DNA of 7,814 bases from Labilithrix luteola (lineage in GTDB: Bacteria > Myxococcota_A > Polyangia > Polyangiales > Polyangiaceae), in the NCBI GenBank assembly GCA_026225435.1, contig JAMFST010001355.1:1-7814 (forward strand), in the 5' to 3' direction. The notes beneath the pieces were generated by a model, which was given only the letters and a program-made list of their open reading frames with translations, did not search any database and was not told where the DNA came from. This document shows, piece by piece, positions 5,651 to 7,814 of this stretch. The position numbers were made by a program, and so were the translations under genes. The number at the start of each line of letters is the position of its first letter. Position 1 is the stretch's first letter.

Positions 5651-5978
5651 ATTTGTAGCCGAAGAGCTTCTGCAGCTTCATGCCGAGGGCCGGGTTGCCC
5701 TCGACCTTCAGCTTGCCGGCGAAGAAGAGCGGCATCGCGTTGGCGGTCGGGTTCTCGATCAGCTGCTGGAAGTCCTCGCCGGAGATGGTGATGGTGCAAT
5801 CGGCGGGGCCGTTGCCGGCCTTGACCGACGGACCGGTGTCGCTCACGTCGACGGCCCACTCACCCTCGCCGGTGATGTTCAGCTGGTACTTGGCGCCGAT
5901 GCTCTTGGCGTCGTCGGCGTTCTTGGTCAGGGCGGCGGGCAGCTCTTCGTTGAACAGCTTCTTCACGTCGACGGACAT
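5649..5978 (-). CDS. SCP2 sterol-carrier (lipid-binding) domain protein
   Basis: A stand-alone SCP2 domain of 109 residues, the size of the fold. SCP2 domains form a hydrophobic tunnel that binds fatty acyl-CoA, sterols or other lipids without catalysis; the ligand cannot be read from sequence. The pattern is clear: amphipathic N-terminal helix (VKKLFNEELPAAL, 4-16), strands YQLNITGEGEWAVDV (31-45), ADCTITISGEDFQQLIENP (59-77) and the signature LFFAGKLKVEGNPALGMKLQKLF (84-106). There is no signal peptide, so it is cytoplasmic. ATG 5978 is chosen because the domain starts there; the frame is open up to 6098, but that extension is basic and unlike the family. No strong ribosome site is seen. 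It converges on the small lipoprotein gene, and its stop codon lies in the right arm of the inverted repeat. It is divergent from the heme enzyme operon. Confidence 0.92.
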   Translation of the reverse strand: MSVDVKKLFNEELPAALTKNADDAKSIGAKYQLNITGEGEWAVDVSDTGPSVKAGNGPADCTITISGEDFQQLIENPTANAMPLFFAGKLKVEGNPALGMKLQKLFGYK

Positions 5979-6103
5979 GGCGGGGCACGGTAGCCGCAAG
6001 AAGCGCCCCGGCAAAATGCAAAAGCGCGGCGCACGCAGGCGGCTTCTGCGTTTCATTTTTTCCCCTATTCCACCAAGCACAAAGCCGACGTAGAGCACTA
6101 GGG
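5979..6103. promoter_or_regulatory. Divergent intergenic region between the SCP2 gene and the heme/PLP enzyme operon
   Basis: This 125-base gap must hold the promoters of both genes. It is richer in A+T than its surroundings, with a T run at 6056-6061 and the repeated GCAAAA/TGCAAAAG at 6011-6024. Candidate -10 hexamers such as TATTCC (6066-6071) are poor, and I could not pair them with a good -35. AGAG at 6092-6095, eight bases before ATG 6104, may be a weak ribosome site; AGGG at 6100-6103 is too close to the start to serve. No operator palindrome stands out apart from the hairpin at 6033-6051. Confidence 0.4.
6033..6061 (+). terminator. Terminator-like hairpin with T-rich tail in the leader of the heme enzyme operon
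   Basis: ACGCAG (6033-6038) pairs with CTGCGT (6046-6051) around a seven-base loop, with a possible G-U pair inside, and TTCATTTTTT (6052-6061) follows directly. This is the layout of a short intrinsic terminator on the plus strand, though the stem is short and the T run is interrupted by CA. No plus-strand gene lies just upstream to need it; it could act as a leader attenuator or stop antisense transcription coming through the SCP2 gene. Confidence 0.4.
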
Positions 6104-6892
6104 ATGAGCCAGGACGACCTCCACCGGCGACTCGACGGACCTCTGTACAACACGGTCTTGAAGCGCTGGGTCGGCAAGGGGGAGCTGGACTACGAGGTCT
6201 ACCTGCGCACCCCTACCCTGCTGGCGCTGCAGCTCCCGCACGACGAGCTGTCCGTCCCCGAGGAGCTGATGTTCCAGGTGACCCACCAGGCCCAGGAGCT
6301 GTGGGCCAAGCTGGCGGCGCACGAGGGGGCCGAGCTGGTCGGCGATCTCGACGCGGGGCGCACCGCACCGGCGGCGCATCGGGCCGAGCGCATGACGCGC
6401 ATCCAGCGCGTGATGACCGACGAGATGCACGTGCTGCACACGCTCGGGCCGCAGACCTACCAGACCATCCGCCGCCACCTCGGCAACGGCAGCGGGCAGG
6501 AGTCGCCCGGGTACAACGCCATCTTGCTGGCGGCCGAGGAGGTGCGTGGCGCGCTCGAGCGGCTCTTCGCCCGTCGCGGGGTGACGCTGGAGGCGTGCTT
6601 CCGCGGCGACGAGGCGAGCGGTGATCTGTACCTGGTCTGCGAGCGGATCCTCGACTACGACGCCGCGTTCCAGGAGTGGCTCTTCGCGCACTACCTGCTG
6701 GTCCGGCGGACGATCGGGATCGACCGGAAGGTGCGCGCACTCGACGGCTTTCCCACCGCGGCGCTGCTCGCCCGGGTCGCGCAGCCGCTCTTCCCGGCGC
6801 TGTGGGATCTGCGGGTGACGATGACCGCGACCTGGACGCGCGAAGGGGGCAGCAAGCCGGGCGCCGGACGCACCCCGCCGGAGCAACCGTGA
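6104..6892 (+). CDS. Tryptophan 2,3-dioxygenase-family heme protein, shortened and divergent
   Basis: The family (TDO and relatives, all-helical, His-ligated heme) opens the indole ring of tryptophan with O2 to N-formylkynurenine; some relatives oxidise other aromatic substrates. Matches by eye: YLRTPTLLALQ (33-43), MFQVTHQAQELWAKLAAHE (56-74) with His61 and Phe57 in the places of His55 and Phe51 of Xanthomonas TDO, TYQTIRRHLGNGSGQES (118-134) with Tyr119 and Arg123 for Tyr113 and Arg117, and FQEWLFAHYLLVRRTIG (189-205) with His196 as likely heme ligand. Differences: 262 residues; about 50 fewer between Arg123 and His196 than in TDO; SGQES for SGFQS; and no GTGG(T/S)SG loop after the heme His (here RKVRALDGFP). 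Substrate is therefore uncertain. ATG 6104 is the start; the stop overlaps the kynureninase-like gene as GTGA. Cytoplasmic. Confidence 0.82.
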   Translation: MSQDDLHRRLDGPLYNTVLKRWVGKGELDYEVYLRTPTLLALQLPHDELSVPEELMFQVTHQAQELWAKLAAHEGAELVGDLDAGRTAPAAHRAERMTRIQRVMTDEMHVLHTLGPQTYQTIRRHLGNGSGQESPGYNAILLAAEEVRGALERLFARRGVTLEACFRGDEASGDLYLVCERILDYDAAFQEWLFAHYLLVRRTIGIDRKVRALDGFPTAALLARVAQPLFPALWDLRVTMTATWTREGGSKPGAGRTPPEQP

Positions 6893-7814
6893 GCGGCGAC
6901 CTGACCGGCGGGACTCTGGCCGATCTGCGCGCGGAGTTTCCCCAGCTCGAGACGTGCGTGTACCTCGGGTCGAACTCGACGGGGGCGTTTCCTCGCGGGA
7001 TGCGCGAGGTGCTCGTTCGCTACGGCGACTCGCTCCCGCGCTACCGCGACACGCACTGGGACGAGTGGCTGGCCGGCGTGCGACGCTACCAGGACGGGAT
7101 CGCGACGCTGCTCGGCGCGGCGCCCCGCACGGTCAGCACCGACGGGAACGTGAGCGTGCTCCTCGGGCGCGTGCTCAGCGCCTTCGCCTGGAACGAGCGG
7201 CCCAAGGTCGTCACCACCTCGCTCGAGTTCCCCACCGCCGAGTTCATCCTGCGCGGGTTCGCCCGCTACGGGCTCGAGCTGGTCGTCGTTCCGTCGCGCG
7301 ACGGGATCAGCGTCGACGAAGCGGCCCTCCACGAGGCGATCGACGAGCGCACCGCGCGGGTGCTCGCGTCTCACGGGGCGTTCGCCACCGGAGCGCTGAT
7401 CGACGTCCCCGCGCTCGTCGGCCGCGCGCGCGAGGTGGGGGCGCTGGTCGCCATCGATGCGTGCCAGACCGTCGGCGTCGTCCCGGTGCACGCGGCGGAC
7501 TGGGGGGTCGACTTCCTCTTCGGCACCGCGCACAAGTGGCTGTGCGGGGCGATCGAGATCGCCTTCCTCTACGTGCGGCCCGAGCTCCTCGGAACGCTGC
7601 GCCCGGCGGCGACCGGGTGGTTCGCGGGGCGTGATCCGCTCTCCTTCGAGCCCGCCACCGACTACGCCCGCGATGCCCAGCGCTTCGCCGCCGGGACCCC
7701 GAACGTGCTGCCGGCGCTCCTCTCGCAAGTCGGGCTCGATGTGTGGTCGCGCTTCGGTGTCGAGCGGGTGCGCGCCTCGTCGCTCCGGCACACCGCGCGG
7801 ATCATGGCTCGAGC
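6889..7814 (+). CDS. Kynureninase-like class V aminotransferase-fold PLP enzyme (308 residues, C-terminus cut by window edge)
   Basis: GTG 6889 overlaps the preceding stop (GTGA) and the frame is open to the edge. It belongs to the class V (fold type I) PLP group: Asp190 in AIDACQTVG for the PLP ring nitrogen, Lys216 in GTAHKWLCG as the Schiff-base lysine, and SHGAFATG (161-168) in the loop before them. Similarity to kynureninase is seen in YLGSNSTGAFP (25-35), LEFPTAEF (112-119), the paired W57/W60, GWFAGRDPLSFEP and RFAAGTPN near 245-270. Kynureninase cleaves kynurenine to anthranilate and alanine, two steps after TDO, which fits the upstream gene. Kynureninases usually have Tyr just before the PLP lysine (YKYL) and N-Y in the HVNYRTG loop; here His215 and SHGAFATG. 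A cysteine desulfurase- or epimerase-like activity is thus not excluded. Confidence 0.82.
   Translation, partial: MSGDLTGGTLADLRAEFPQLETCVYLGSNSTGAFPRGMREVLVRYGDSLPRYRDTHWDEWLAGVRRYQDGIATLLGAAPRTVSTDGNVSVLLGRVLSAFAWNERPKVVTTSLEFPTAEFILRGFARYGLELVVVPSRDGISVDEAALHEAIDERTARVLASHGAFATGALIDVPALVGRAREVGALVAIDACQTVGVVPVHAADWGVDFLFGTAHKWLCGAIEIAFLYVRPELLGTLRPAATGWFAGRDPLSFEPATDYARDAQRFAAGTPNVLPALLSQVGLDVWSRFGVERVRASSLRHTARIMAR

Noticed and set aside
5979..6061. Sigma-54 promoter for the SCP2 gene, from a TTTTGCA match on the minus strand
   Set aside because: The essential GG of the -24 element is missing at the required spacing.
5979..6098. Forty-residue N-terminal extension of the SCP2 protein
   Set aside because: Basic, Cys/Pro-containing sequence outside the domain in a T-rich intergenic region; the SCP2 domain begins right after ATG 5978.
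6691..7791. Open frame of 366 codons on the minus strand opposite the kynureninase-like gene
   Set aside because: Arg/Glu/Gly-rich shadow with no family pattern, while the plus-strand frame carries the PLP motifs.
1..7814. tRNA or rRNA genes, CRISPR arrays, insertion sequences
   Set aside because: No cloverleaf, no regularly spaced repeats and no transposase-like frame were seen on either strand.

Overview
The window is very G+C-rich and gene-dense. Its proteins are rich in Ala, Arg and Pro, and it mixes a proline-rich Hsp70, SCP2 and DUF2314-type proteins and lipoproteins. That mix suggests a myxobacterium or related member of Myxococcota. This is an inference from composition and gene content, not a phylogenetic result.

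Left third (1-2803, minus strand): a chaperone operon read right to left. It starts with an Hsp70 (DnaK-like) gene (2803 to 648), followed with overlapping stop/start codons by a J-domain protein with a TPR-like tail (648 to 124), then by the start of an unrecognised gene (127 to beyond the left edge). The Hsp70 is split between two reading frames near 1898-1903. One missing base explains it and restores a 718-residue protein. That protein carries a proline-rich insert of about 200 residues between its ATPase and substrate-binding domains and almost no C-terminal lid.

Middle (2818-5511, plus strand): a lipoprotein with a C-terminal DUF2314-like domain, divergent from the Hsp70; glyQ, the glycyl-tRNA synthetase alpha subunit; and, overlapping the glyQ stop, a small four-cysteine lipoprotein resembling RcsF/DUF4156. 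The beta-subunit gene glyS, often next to glyQ, is not here.

Convergent gap (5512-5650): between the small lipoprotein and an SCP2 (sterol-carrier) gene on the opposite strand lies a long imperfect inverted repeat with arms of 36 positions. It can fold into an almost fully paired hairpin in plus-strand RNA. All four non-Watson-Crick positions are U-G on that strand. A shorter hairpin shares one arm, so the two folds exclude each other.

Right third (5649-7814): the SCP2 gene (minus) and, divergently across a 125-base T-rich gap, a two-gene plus-strand operon. Its first gene encodes a shortened, divergent member of the tryptophan 2,3-dioxygenase heme family. The second, overlapping by GTGA and cut by the right edge, encodes a kynureninase-like fold-type I PLP enzyme. 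Together they look like a kynurenine-pathway-type module, but both differ from the classical enzymes at expected active-site positions, so the substrate is uncertain.
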